Source of the DNA: a bacterium A37T11
GTDB lineage: Bacteria > Bacteroidota > Bacteroidia > Sphingobacteriales > Sphingobacteriaceae
Direction: 5' to 3'
Length of the DNA stretch: 64,000 nt
Assembly: GCA_900109895.1 (NCBI GenBank)
Contig: FOBR01000005.1
Span: 62,001-126,000 of the forward strand
Made by a program: the position numbers and the translations under genes. This document shows positions 42,382 through 50,722 of this stretch, one piece after another; the stretch's first letter is position 1; every line of letters starts with the position of its first letter. Below the pieces are notes generated by a model. It searched no databases. It worked only from the letters and a program-made list of their open reading frames with translations, and was not told the origin of the DNA.

Positions 42382-43728
42382 ATGGCAGAAAGGTTCGAAG
42401 ATTTTAAGCTCAATAAGCAATTGCTAATGGCCGTTGCTGAAGCAGGTTATGCCGAGCCCACACCCATCCAAAAAAAGGCCATTCCTCCCATTTTGGCCGG
42501 GCAGGATGTAATGGGCATTGCCCAAACTGGCACGGGCAAGACGGCTGCCTACGTTTTGCCCCTGCTCATGCAGTTAAAATACGCCCAAGGCGAGGCACCC
42601 CGCGCACTGATCATATCTCCTACGCGCGAGCTGGCCATGCAAATCGAAGAAAATATTCGCGCATTTGCGCTTTATACCGATCTTCGTACAGTCATTCTCT
42701 ACGGAGGGTTAGGACCAAAAAGCCAAAAAGAAGCGCTTGAAAAAGGAACAGACATCCTGGTGGCCACCCCAGGCCGTTTTCTGGATCTCTACCTGGAAGG
42801 TCATATCAATACCCGGTCACTAAAATTCCTGGTTATGGATGAAGCCGATAAAATGATGGATATGGGCTTTATCTCAAAGATCCACCGCATCCTTGAAGTG
42901 GTTCCGCGCAAACGGCAGAATTTGTTATTCTCTGCCACAATGAGCGAACTCGTACGCAAAATTGCGGGCGATTTTTTGGCTTTCCCTACCGTGATCGAAG
43001 TATCTGAACAGGCAACGCCTGCACAGACCATTGAACAGCAAGTATACCTAGTGCCCAACCTCAAAACCAAAATCCATCTGCTGCAGCATTTGTTAAAAGA
43101 CGATGAGGCCTTTTCAAGACTCATCATCTTTTGCAAGACCAAGGCATCTGCTGACCAGGTATATCATTACCTGCAACGGAGATATGGTGAAGAACAAGTG
43201 CGCGTTATCCATGCCAACAAAGGGCAAAATACACGGATCAATGCGATCAATGCCTTTAAAGATGGACAAGTACGTATCCTGGTCGCTACCGATGTGGCAG
43301 CTCGGGGATTGGATGTAAGTATGGTGAGCCACGTCATTAATTTTGACGTTCCTATTGTCACGGAAGACTACGTTCACCGCATCGGTCGTACGGGCAGGGC
43401 CTACCAAAGTGGAGTAGCCATCACATTTTGTCATGAAGGCGAAAAATATTACCTAAAGAAAATTGAAAAACTAATCCGCCAGCGTATTCCGGAATTTCCT
43501 TTACCATCCGCCGTTTTTGTGGAAGACACTGGTTATGATGAAAAGCAAGCCATAGCTAAACAGATCGACGAACAGAAGCGCAAAGATAATCCGGAATTCA
43601 AAGGGGCCTTTCATGATAAGAAAGCATCCAATAGTAAGGCTTCGGCTCAAAAAAGCACCCGACCAGCGAAAGGCAGCAAGTCATTGGCCGGTAAAAAGAA
43701 ACCAAAAACCGGCACAAAACACAGATGA
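42382..43728 (+). CDS. DEAD/DEAH-box RNA helicase (RhlE-like)
   Basis: A 448-residue DEAD-box ATPase starting MAERFEDFKLNKQLL. Motifs in order: Q motif EPTPIQKKAIPPIL, I AQTGTGKT, Ia PTRELAMQ, Ib TPGR, II DEAD, III SAT, IV IIFCKT, V ATDVAARGLD and VI HRIGRTGRA. The C-terminal 60 residues form a Lys/Ser-rich basic tail (RNA binding). It unwinds RNA in ribosome assembly or mRNA decay. Its stop overlaps the start of a small membrane protein gene. Confidence 0.96.
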   Translation: MAERFEDFKLNKQLLMAVAEAGYAEPTPIQKKAIPPILAGQDVMGIAQTGTGKTAAYVLPLLMQLKYAQGEAPRALIISPTRELAMQIEENIRAFALYTDLRTVILYGGLGPKSQKEALEKGTDILVATPGRFLDLYLEGHINTRSLKFLVMDEADKMMDMGFISKIHRILEVVPRKRQNLLFSATMSELVRKIAGDFLAFPTVIEVSEQATPAQTIEQQVYLVPNLKTKIHLLQHLLKDDEAFSRLIIFCKTKASADQVYHYLQRRYGEEQVRVIHANKGQNTRINAINAFKDGQVRILVATDVAARGLDVSMVSHVINFDVPIVTEDYVHRIGRTGRAYQSGVAITFCHEGEKYYLKKIEKLIRQRIPEFPLPSAVFVEDTGYDEKQAIAKQIDEQKRKDNPEFKGAFHDKKASNSKASAQKSTRPAKGSKSLAGKKKPKTGTKHR

Positions 43729-43976
43729 AAAAAATACGTATCACCCCATTAAATGTCGCATCCGCCTGCTGGCTTTGCTGGATAGCATGGCGAACCATGC
43801 ACGAAAACATGCCTTGGCCTACATTTGGGCGTTTATTAGCTGTAGTGCTGCTGTTCATGATTGCCGATCAGATTTTCCGGTTTATGCTCCGCGGCAACAA
43901 CAAACGGCTTTGGTACATAGAAGGTGGTTTCCTTATCTTTGCAGCCATCATTATTTGGATCATTAAATTGGTTTGA
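43725..43976 (+). CDS. Small membrane protein of unknown function
   Basis: An 83-residue product that overlaps the helicase stop by 4 bases (ATGA), so it is translated with it. It has two strong hydrophobic segments, RLLAVVLLFMIADQIFRFML and GGFLIFAAIIIWIIKL, plus a Trp/Cys-rich N-terminal one (ACWLCWIAWRTM). The loop FMLRGNNKRLWYIE is basic. I do not recognise the family. The coupling with an RNA helicase is intriguing but not explained. Confidence 0.7.
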   Translation: MKKIRITPLNVASACWLCWIAWRTMHENMPWPTFGRLLAVVLLFMIADQIFRFMLRGNNKRLWYIEGGFLIFAAIIIWIIKLV

Positions 43977-44004
43977 TTTACGATTTACGATTTTGATGGT
44001 ATAC

Positions 44005-44054
44005 ACATTAAAATCTTATATACCTTAATAAGGTGTTTCCATTTTAATGTTTTT
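44005..44054 (+). terminator. Nested stem-loop with T run after the helicase-small membrane protein unit
   Basis: Outer arms ACATTAAAAT (44005-44014) and ATTTTAATGT (44041-44050) pair perfectly. Inside is a second perfect palindrome ACCTTA-A-TAAGGT (44022-44034). The outer right arm runs into five T. This could be a terminator for the upstream genes, though the AT-rich stem is weak; the inner palindrome could also be a regulator site for gldC. Confidence 0.4.
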
Positions 44055-44129
44055 ATTGGCATAAGTACATTATTACACGTAGAAGTCCAAGCATTCTCAA
44101 TATTCATTACTTTGTACTCAATACTATAA

Positions 44130-44477
44130 ATGAAAAAAGCTGAAATAAAACTAACAATTGAACTGGACGACGAAAACGTCCCTGAAAATATCACCTGGGA
44201 GTCCTCAGATGGGAAAACTTCTGAAGCACTCCCTGCCAAGGCACTTATGCTAGCGCTTTGGGACCATCAATACAAAAATACCCTGCGCATCGATCTTTGG
44301 ACCAAAGAAATGCCCTTGGACGAAATGGCCAGGTTTTTCTATGAAACATTGCAAACCATGGGGGATACGTTTATCCGGGCCGCAGGCGGCGATAAAATAG
44401 CGGAGGCGGTCATCGGAGACTTGCGTGACTATTGTGACCACTTTGCCGAGAAAATGGATGTAGCAGTGAAGAAATAA
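44130..44477 (+). CDS. gldC: Gliding motility protein GldC
   Basis: A 115-residue soluble protein: KKAEIKLTIELDDENVPENI at the N-terminus, ESSDGKTSEALPAKALMLALWDHQYKNTLRIDLWTKEMPLDEM in the middle and MGDTFIRAAGGDKIAEAVIGDL, all characteristic of GldC. GldC assists gliding in flavobacteria, and the gene is kept in many non-gliding Bacteroidota. gldB, its usual neighbour, is not seen. It converges with mnmD across an inverted repeat. Confidence 0.88.
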   Translation: MKKAEIKLTIELDDENVPENITWESSDGKTSEALPAKALMLALWDHQYKNTLRIDLWTKEMPLDEMARFFYETLQTMGDTFIRAAGGDKIAEAVIGDLRDYCDHFAEKMDVAVKK

Positions 44478-44497
44478 TTTGATCTTTTCACCGAAGC

Positions 44498-44535
44498 AAT
44501 TTCCTTTGACTGTTCCCTGTTGTCCAAAGGAAATT
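44498..44535. repeat. Inverted repeat between convergent gldC and mnmD
   Basis: AATTTCCTTTG (44498-44508) and CAAAGGAAATT (44525-44535) are perfect inverted complements with a 16-base loop. It lies at the convergence of the two genes, and the right arm takes in the mnmD stop. There is no T run on either side, so a standard terminator is uncertain; a bidirectional stem-loop that stops or protects both mRNAs is plausible. Confidence 0.5.
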
Positions 44536-45211
44536 AAGCGAGATACCCCTTAACAGCCCTGAGCATTTCACGTTTACCCGGCGCTCCGGGTAGTTTTTCA
44601 ATGGTAAACCCTAGTGCTTTGAGGCTGCGCTTTAACTGGCCGGTAATGGCGTAAGTCACAAAGGTCCCGCCGGGTTTCAAAAATCGGCAAACATGCTTCA
44701 GGACTTCATCTGTCCACATTTCAGGTTGATGGGAGGTGCCGAAGGCATCAAAATAGAGAAGATCGAATAAACCTTCCTGGGTAAATTCCAGTACCCGGAC
44801 AGGAACAATTCCCAGGTTTAAGCCAGGTTGGATAAGTACTGGTTTATCTAATGCAGCGGGATAGTCACGAAGGAAGGCCTCCCAAAGCACCGGATCCACA
44901 TAATCGCCATAGTTTGGCGCCTTCAATAACCCCTCATCCAGGGGATGGGCCTCTATCCCACAATAATCCAGCTGAATACCATTATCTAAGCAATAAGCTG
45001 CGCTTAGTAAAAAATTAAGGCCTGTCCCAAATCCAACTTCCAGTACTGATATTTTTTCGGACCGGGAATGTATTTCCAAAAAATGAATTAATCCCGCCTG
45101 CAGGAACACATGCCGGCTCTCCTGCACTGCGCCGTGCGTGGAATGATAATGCTCACCAATAAGCTCATTAAAAAGCGTGTAAGAACCATCTTCTGTCAGA
45201 ACAAGCCGCAT
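44534..45211 (-). CDS. mnmD: tRNA (5-methylaminomethyl-2-thiouridine)(34)-methyltransferase MnmD
   Basis: A 225-residue stand-alone methyltransferase corresponding to the MnmC2 half of MnmC. It has MRLVLTEDGSYTLFNELIGEHYHSTHGAVQES (family opening), the SAM site VLEVGFGTGLNFLLSA, FDLLYFDAFGTSHQPEMW and LKPGGTFVTYAITGQLKRSLKALGF. It completes the wobble-base modification mnm5s2U on tRNAs for Lys, Glu and Gln. It lacks the MnmC1 oxidase domain, as in other Bacteroidota. Confidence 0.93.
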   Translation of the reverse strand: MRLVLTEDGSYTLFNELIGEHYHSTHGAVQESRHVFLQAGLIHFLEIHSRSEKISVLEVGFGTGLNFLLSAAYCLDNGIQLDYCGIEAHPLDEGLLKAPNYGDYVDPVLWEAFLRDYPAALDKPVLIQPGLNLGIVPVRVLEFTQEGLFDLLYFDAFGTSHQPEMWTDEVLKHVCRFLKPGGTFVTYAITGQLKRSLKALGFTIEKLPGAPGKREMLRAVKGYLA

Positions 45212-45243
45212 TCAATCAAAAATCGTAAATCTAAAACCGTAAA

Positions 45244-45747
45244 TCAATAAACCTTCGCACCCCGCGACAGCCAAACACCCCAAGCCTTATTGTATGCGTG
45301 TATTTCAGAAGTCTGTATATTGTCAAACGTATAAACAGGATTACCTTCGTTTACCCACTCAAAGATGCCCCCATACAGATTATATACATGTTTATAACCG
45401 GCCCTAATCAATTTCTCACCAATACGTTCTGCCCGGTTTCCTACAGCGCAATACACCACGATCGTTGAATCCAGCGGGATGTCATACACTTTGCGCATAT
45501 CAAACCAAATGCAGCCCACATGCCTGGCATATTTCAGGTGGCTTACTTCAAATTCGTCCGTTTCACGAACATCCAACACATAAGCCCCCTTTTTTTCCAT
45601 GCGCTTTAACGCACTAACAGATACCAGCGGCACGCTATGATGGTATAAGCTATCCAAATGGAAACCAAATTCAGGGTTCAAAGTTTTTATACTATCCTGC
45701 TGCAAAAAAGGCAAGGCCAGGACTAATGAGAACATCCATGCGAACAT
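45244..45747 (-). CDS. Exported rhodanese-like domain protein
   Basis: A 167-residue protein with a signal peptide (MFAWMFSLVLALPF, then LQQDS) and one rhodanese domain. LKRMEKKGAYVLDVRETDEFEVSHLKYARHVG leads to the active-site loop VYCAVGNRAERIGEKLIRAGYKHVYNLYGGI, with the Cys nucleophile present. A sulfur-transfer or oxidant-handling role outside the cytoplasm is likely. It lies 32 bases upstream of mnmD on the same strand, with GTAAATC repeats in between. Confidence 0.88.
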   Translation of the reverse strand: MFAWMFSLVLALPFLQQDSIKTLNPEFGFHLDSLYHHSVPLVSVSALKRMEKKGAYVLDVRETDEFEVSHLKYARHVGCIWFDMRKVYDIPLDSTIVVYCAVGNRAERIGEKLIRAGYKHVYNLYGGIFEWVNEGNPVYTFDNIQTSEIHAYNKAWGVWLSRGAKVY

Positions 45748-45841
45748 GGGGCCAAAACTAGAAAAAATAGTTTTAATAAGCCTTAGCGTTACCTGGAAAT
45801 TTCTCCACAGGATTTTACAACCATAACTATAATCCGAGGCG

Positions 45842-45849
45842 TAAATTTG
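45842..45849 (+). promoter_or_regulatory. -7 promoter element (TAAATTTG) before the exported protein gene at 45882
   Basis: TAAATTTG matches TAnnTTTG and ends 32 bases before the ATG at 45882. The -33 TTG is not clear. Confidence 0.45.
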
Positions 45850-45881
45850 CCTTATAACTATTTTTGGCCGAATTTAGCCGG

Positions 45882-46775
45882 ATGAACCGACATAACACAA
45901 TCAAAAGCTTAGGCATCATCGCCTGTTTAACCACCGCTTTTATCCAGCAGGACGTTCCCTTTAGTAACAGGCAGGCTCTTGGAAAAATACAGGATCCAGA
46001 GCTGAATGAATTGTCGGGCATCACCGCTTCCATGCACAATCCACAAAACTATTGGGTACATAATGACAGCGGTGATAAGGCCCGGATCTTTTTAATAAAT
46101 GACTCCGCACAACGCATAGCTACTTATTACCTGTCCGGAATTATTGCCCATGACTGGGAAGATATCGGCCGCAGGCAGCATCAAGGCAAAGCGCAGTTGC
46201 TGATTGGGGATATCGGGGATAATTTGGCAAAACGGTCCTGTATACAACTACATGTACTGGACGAACCACTGCTCAGGCCGCTTGCCAAAAAGCCATATTC
46301 AGATACCATCCCGGCAGCAACCATCAGCACATACGTGCTAAAATACGCAGACGGGCCGCGCGATGCCGAATCCTTTTTTTACGATGAGTCAGACCAGCAA
46401 TTATACATACTAAGCAAGCGTGATCTGCAAGCCGGCGTTTACAGTACCCCCTTACCCGGCGCTCCAAACCGTGATACACTGATCCTGCATAAAAGAACAA
46501 CCATTCCCCATACCTTTATTACCTCAGCAGATCTTTCATCCGATGGTACAGAACTACTCGTAAAAGACCTATTGCACGTTTATTATTGGAAACGCAAACC
46601 CGGAGAAACCATCGTCCACATGTTGGCCCGTCCGGCCATCAGCCTTCCTTATAAAGCCGAGCCGCAAGGCGAAGCCATTGCTTTTTTGACAGACGGATCC
46701 GCTTATGTCACGATCAGCGAGGAAGTATTAGGTTTGCCAGCGATTTTATATCGGTATAGAAGGATAGGCTTTTAA
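45882..46775 (+). CDS. Exported protein of unknown function, possibly beta-propeller
   Basis: A 297-residue protein; I start at the ATG at 45882 (MNRHNTIKSLGIIACLTTAFI, a signal peptide) rather than the TTG at 45864. The mature part has ELNELSGITASMHNPQNYWVHNDSGDKARIFLIN, IIAHDWEDIG, LLIGDIGDNLAKR and YADGPRDAESFFYDESDQQLYILSKRD. The repeats of strand-Asp motifs hint at a beta-propeller with one acidic face. Homologues with the 'HNDSGD' and 'DWEDI' motifs occur in Bacteroidota as uncharacterised proteins. No enzyme activity can be assigned. Confidence 0.7.
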   Translation: MNRHNTIKSLGIIACLTTAFIQQDVPFSNRQALGKIQDPELNELSGITASMHNPQNYWVHNDSGDKARIFLINDSAQRIATYYLSGIIAHDWEDIGRRQHQGKAQLLIGDIGDNLAKRSCIQLHVLDEPLLRPLAKKPYSDTIPAATISTYVLKYADGPRDAESFFYDESDQQLYILSKRDLQAGVYSTPLPGAPNRDTLILHKRTTIPHTFITSADLSSDGTELLVKDLLHVYYWKRKPGETIVHMLARPAISLPYKAEPQGEAIAFLTDGSAYVTISEEVLGLPAILYRYRRIGF

Positions 46776-46862
46776 AAAGAACCGGAATTTATTTATTGAA
46801 CATTTTTATTTTGGGTATTTTTTTTCTACTATTGTTCCGTATTTCAGTTATACAACCAAATT

Positions 46863-47444
46863 GTGAAAACTACCGGGCGATACCATCTTTTCAACGATGA
46901 AGCTTTGGTTCCTTTGTTATACAAAGGAGACCATGAAGCTTTTACGGAAATTTATAATCGTTATTTAAGCCTGCTGTACCGCCATGCCTATAAAGTATTG
47001 AATGATTCAGAAGCCTGTAACGATGTCGTGCAAGAAGTATTTGTCACTTTATGGGCCAAGCGTGAAAGCCTATCTCTCACCGGCACCCTCTCTGCCTATC
47101 TTTATACCATGGTGCGCAACAGGGTACTCGATCAAGTCAGCCATCAGCAGGTTGTTGAAAAATACATCGGATCCATACGCGATTTTGCCAACCAAGGCAG
47201 CTGGACCACCGATGAACGGATGCGGGAAAAAGAATTGTTGGCCATCATCGAAGCCGAAAAGGCAAAGCTGCCTCCACGCACCCGCGAGTTGTTTGAATTA
47301 AACCGGGAGCAGAACCTCAGTTACAAAGAAATCGGACAGCAATTAAATATTTCAGAAAAAACCGTCAAAAAGCAAGTGCATAATGCACTAAAGGCATTAC
47401 GCATTAAACTTAGCTCCTTCCTAACTATATTTCCCTTTTTGTAG
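46863..47444 (+). CDS. ECF sigma-70 factor (FecI-type) of the PUL
   Basis: A 193-residue ECF sigma with a GTG start at 46863. Region 2 is at residues 20-95 (LLYKGDHEAFTEIYNRYLSLLYRHAYKVL, then VVQEVFVTLWAKRESL) and region 4 at about 130-185 (LPPRTRELFELNREQNLSYKEIGQQLNISEKTVKKQV). In Bacteroidota such sigmas pair with a FecR and a SusC that has an STN domain; both are found downstream (49592 and 50923). Signalling from the outer membrane to this sigma should switch on the PUL. Unusually, an oxidoreductase gene separates it from fecR. Confidence 0.95.
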   Translation: MKTTGRYHLFNDEALVPLLYKGDHEAFTEIYNRYLSLLYRHAYKVLNDSEACNDVVQEVFVTLWAKRESLSLTGTLSAYLYTMVRNRVLDQVSHQQVVEKYIGSIRDFANQGSWTTDERMREKELLAIIEAEKAKLPPRTRELFELNREQNLSYKEIGQQLNISEKTVKKQVHNALKALRIKLSSFLTIFPFL

Positions 47445-47502
47445 GTGTTTTTTAAAACCGTCAGACTTTTTTCATTTACTAGTACTCCTTTAACATAGTT
47501 TC

Positions 47503-47511
47503 GCCGTCTAA
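47503..47511 (+). repeat. Spacer motif GCCGTCTAA before the FAD gene (first copy)
   Basis: GCCGTCTAA is followed 7 bases later by the ATG at 47519. The same nine bases precede the fecR ATG by 6 bases (49577-49585). Both spacers also carry an ACT-rich block (TACTAGTACTCC here, TACTACTCCC at the second). Confidence 0.6.
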
Positions 47512-47518
47512 AGGATAT

Positions 47519-49540
47519 ATGAACTTAAAGCAATTTTTTTTCTATTTCCAGGTGTGTGCATGGACGATTATGCTATCGGCCTATGCCCATCCCTCATCAG
47601 CGCAAAACAAATTTAATACCCTCGACGCAGACATCTGCATTTATGGCAGTACCTCTGCGGGGGTTATTGCAGCCTATACAGCTGCCAAAGCAGGGAAAAA
47701 AGTGATTCTGATCGATCCGGGCCACCGTTTAGGAGGAATGAGTAGTGGGGGATTAGGACAAACGGATATAGGCAATAAATATGTAGTAAAAGGGCTTGCG
47801 CTTGATTTTTACCGAAAAGTGGGCCAGCATTACGGAAAATTTGAACGTTGGATATTTGAACCGCATGTTGCTGATAGTATCTTTCAAGCCTATATGCGCG
47901 CATGCCCATCAACCATATTATTTGATCATGTACTCACGTCCGTTGATAAAAAAGATCGTCGAATTACCAGTATCCATCTCCGAAAAACAACAGACAATAA
48001 AAAGGCCACGTCGGTCCACGCAAAAGAATTTATCGATTGTTCTTACGAAGGTGACCTGATGGCCATGTCTGGTGTGTCTTATGCTGTAGGCCGCGAAAAT
48101 AATAGTCAATACCAGGAAACAATCAATGGGGTACAGCTAATGACCAAACATCAGTTTCCGGATGGTATAGATCCATATAATGTACCGGGGGATTCCTCCA
48201 GTGGCCTGGTGTGGGGAATTAGTAAAAACACCTTGTTGCCAAATGGTACAGGAGATAAAAAAGTGCAAGCCTATAATTTCAGGCTCACACTAACCAATGT
48301 ACCCGAAAACCGAATCCCGATTGAAAAGCCTGATAATTACGACCCCACGCATTATGAACTATTAAAACGGCTGAAGGAAAAGTCGCCATGGAAACAGTTG
48401 TCGGATGTGTTTGGGTGGAGTATAATGCCGAACGGGAAGACAGACATTAATAACAGTGGGGGGTTCTCAACCGATATGATCGGTATGAACTGGGACTATC
48501 CCAATGCTGGTTACGAGCAACGGCAGCAAATTATCAAAGCCCACGAAGACTATACAAAAGGCCTGCTGTACTTTTTAGGTCATGACCCTGCTGTGCCGGG
48601 CGCCATCCGGGAGGAAATGCTGCAGTGGGGTTACCCCAGAGATGAATACCAGGATAATCATCACTGGACCCCGCAATTGTATATCCGTGAAGCAAGAAGA
48701 ATGATCGGTGAGCTGGTCATGACCCAGCACCATTGCCAGGGAAGTGAAGTGGTCACGGACGATGTGGGCTACGCCGCCTATACCATGGACTCGCATAACT
48801 GCGACCGGCTGGTGGTCAATGGTATGGTCAAAAATGAAGGCGACGTCCAGGTTGGTGGTTTCCCCCCGTTTCCCATAGCTTACCGGGCCATTATCCCGCA
48901 ACGAACAGAAGTGGGCAACCTGCTGGTGCCCGTATGTTTATCCGCTACCCATATTGCCTATGGTTCTATACGGATGGAACCCGTCTTTATGGTGTTGGGA
49001 CAGTCAGCCGCAATAGCCGCATGCCTGGCTATTAAGCACAGAAAATCTGTACAGGACGTATCTCCAGATGCCATAAAAGCGCAACTTCGGCAAAATCCGA
49101 AAGGTGACGGGCGGACCGCCGATGTCTGGATAGATAGCCGCGACAGCACCCAGGTAAGTTATACAGGCACATGGAAAGAAGTAAAGCAAGGAGGTTATGG
49201 ATCAGCATTCCGCGTGAGTTCCGATGTTGCTTCCTTCAGTAGCGCCCGGTTCACTCCCAAAGGACTGGCTGCGGGCAAATACAGCATTTACAGTTATTAT
49301 CCCAAACTAAAAGCAGGTAGTTCAAAAATGGAATACGTGCTTTCAGACGGAAAAATACGAACACGGAAAGAGATAGACCTGCATCAGGTACACATTGAAG
49401 GGCAAACCTCCGGCGACTGGCTTTACATCGGAGATATGAATGTGGATGCCAATACCCAAAGTTTTGTGGAAATCACAAATTCCGGGGCTGATGGGGCGGT
49501 TGCTGCCAACGCCGTTTTATTTGTGCCCAAGATAAAATAA
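47519..49540 (+). CDS. FAD-dependent oxidoreductase with golvesin-like C-terminal domain (PUL)
   Basis: A 673-residue exported protein (signal peptide ending HPSSAQ). The N-terminal 480 residues form an FAD-binding fold: DICIYGSTSAGVIAAYTAAKAGKKVILI and the sequence RLGGMSSGGLGQTDIGN, with PF12831-type features downstream (IDCSYEGDLMAMSGVSYAVGREN, RAIIPQRTEVGNLLVPVCLSATHIAYGSIRMEP). The C-terminal ~130 residues, after IDSRDSTQVSYTGTWKEV, form a beta-sandwich of the golvesin C-terminal type, thought to bind or anchor to polymer. Such proteins are often mislabelled xanthan lyase. The substrate may be a sugar of the PUL polysaccharide. It lies within the sigma/fecR pair and shares spacer motifs on both sides. 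Confidence 0.85.
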   Translation: MNLKQFFFYFQVCAWTIMLSAYAHPSSAQNKFNTLDADICIYGSTSAGVIAAYTAAKAGKKVILIDPGHRLGGMSSGGLGQTDIGNKYVVKGLALDFYRKVGQHYGKFERWIFEPHVADSIFQAYMRACPSTILFDHVLTSVDKKDRRITSIHLRKTTDNKKATSVHAKEFIDCSYEGDLMAMSGVSYAVGRENNSQYQETINGVQLMTKHQFPDGIDPYNVPGDSSSGLVWGISKNTLLPNGTGDKKVQAYNFRLTLTNVPENRIPIEKPDNYDPTHYELLKRLKEKSPWKQLSDVFGWSIMPNGKTDINNSGGFSTDMIGMNWDYPNAGYEQRQQIIKAHEDYTKGLLYFLGHDPAVPGAIREEMLQWGYPRDEYQDNHHWTPQLYIREARRMIGELVMTQHHCQGSEVVTDDVGYAAYTMDSHNCDRLVVNGMVKNEGDVQVGGFPPFPIAYRAIIPQRTEVGNLLVPVCLSATHIAYGSIRMEPVFMVLGQSAAIAACLAIKHRKSVQDVSPDAIKAQLRQNPKGDGRTADVWIDSRDSTQVSYTGTWKEVKQGGYGSAFRVSSDVASFSSARFTPKGLAAGKYSIYSYYPKLKAGSSKMEYVLSDGKIRTRKEIDLHQVHIEGQTSGDWLYIGDMNVDANTQSFVEITNSGADGAVAANAVLFVPKIK

Positions 49541-49576
49541 AAAATTAATTTTTTACTACTCCCTTTTTGGGATATA

Positions 49577-49585
49577 GCCGTCTAA
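49577..49585 (+). repeat. Spacer motif GCCGTCTAA before fecR (second copy)
   Basis: GCCGTCTAA ends 6 bases before the fecR ATG at 49592, as in the spacer before the FAD gene. TACTACTCCC precedes it. Confidence 0.6.
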
Positions 49586-49591
49586 CAATAT

Positions 49592-50722
49592 ATGAACAAC
49601 GAGGAGATACGGATTTTACTAAGTAAATATCAAGCTGGGACGCTTTCGGATGAAGAACGGGCGATCCTTGAAAGCTGGTATTTAAGTACAGTAAAAAACG
49701 CATCGGTCACTATCAGCGATCAAGATCTTCAGTTCAATTTAAAGGCAGTCGAAAAAGTAATTATCTCCGGAACCAGGCCGGGAAGGCCCAGTTCGAGAAG
49801 TCTCTGGGTGTCTGCTGCTTTGATTCTGTTGATAGGGACAGGTCTTTTATTTGTCGTATCAAAGAAGGTAAAGCCGGAATCGGTCAAGGAAGAAATAGTC
49901 TATGTGGCCCCAGGCCGCGACCAAGCAACCCTCAAGCTATCAAATGGCAAAAAGATCGATCTGAATGGAGAGAAAAAAGGGATTGTAGTTGCCAATAATG
50001 AAATAGCTTATAATGATGGGAGTAAAGTCGAAGAAACTAAGTCTACCCATTTTGAATTATCTACCCCAAAAGGCGGGCAATACCGAGTAGTGCTGCCTGA
50101 TGGGACCAAAGTATGGTTAAATGCGGCTTCATCGTTGCGATATCCGGCTACATTTGATCCGGACAAACGTGAAGTTGAACTGGTCTTTGGTGAAGCCTAC
50201 TTTGAAGTTGCAAGCAGAGCACAATCTGCTAATTTGCCGCCATTCATCGTAAAAAGCAATGGTTTAGAGACCATTGTATTGGGCACAGCCTTTAATATTT
50301 CTGCGTATAAAGAGGATGCGCAATCGGCCATTACACTCGTAAATGGAAAAGTAAAGGTGTCCGCAAATACAGGAAAGAAAAACGAAGTGATACTTAAACC
50401 TGGCCAGGAAACTGTAGAGACTAATAGGGGGCTTGTGACGCGAGATGCAGATATTCCGTCGGTGATAGGCTGGAAAGAAGGGCTATTTAAGTTTAACGAA
50501 ACAGAATTACAGGCGGTTATGAACCAGCTGAGCCGCTGGTATAATTTAGAAGTGGAATATAGAGGTACAATTAAGGAAACCTACATATATGGGGTCATCA
50601 AACGCAACAAGCCATTAGATGAAGTATTAAACATCCTTAAAGAAGGGGGTGTTAACGTTAAAATTGAATCTAGCAGTAACGGTACAGCAAAAAAAGTAAT
50701 CGTATATCCGGCTATTTTATGA
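49592..50722 (+). CDS. FecR-family anti-sigma factor of the PUL
   Basis: A 376-residue inner-membrane protein. The cytoplasmic N-terminal 65 residues (NNEEIRILLSKYQAGTLSDEERAILESWY) bind the sigma; one helix follows (VSAALILLIGTGLLFVVS); then the FecR domain (RVVLPDGTKVWLNAASSLRYP, VELVFGEAYFEV, LGTAFNISAY, TLVNGKVKV) and a DUF4974-type C-terminal part (LQAVMNQLSRWYNLEVEY). It relays the signal from the STN domain of SusC to the ECF sigma. Confidence 0.95.
   Translation: MNNEEIRILLSKYQAGTLSDEERAILESWYLSTVKNASVTISDQDLQFNLKAVEKVIISGTRPGRPSSRSLWVSAALILLIGTGLLFVVSKKVKPESVKEEIVYVAPGRDQATLKLSNGKKIDLNGEKKGIVVANNEIAYNDGSKVEETKSTHFELSTPKGGQYRVVLPDGTKVWLNAASSLRYPATFDPDKREVELVFGEAYFEVASRAQSANLPPFIVKSNGLETIVLGTAFNISAYKEDAQSAITLVNGKVKVSANTGKKNEVILKPGQETVETNRGLVTRDADIPSVIGWKEGLFKFNETELQAVMNQLSRWYNLEVEYRGTIKETYIYGVIKRNKPLDEVLNILKEGGVNVKIESSSNGTAKKVIVYPAIL

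Noticed and set aside
43613-43966. 117-codon plus frame overlapping the helicase end
   Set aside because: Overlaps the helicase tail and the small membrane protein gene in another frame; the 83-residue frame with ATGA overlap and hydrophobic segments is better.
47519-49540. Label of xanthan lyase for the FAD gene
   Set aside because: The protein has an FAD-binding fold and a golvesin-like end; it has no polysaccharide-lyase domain.
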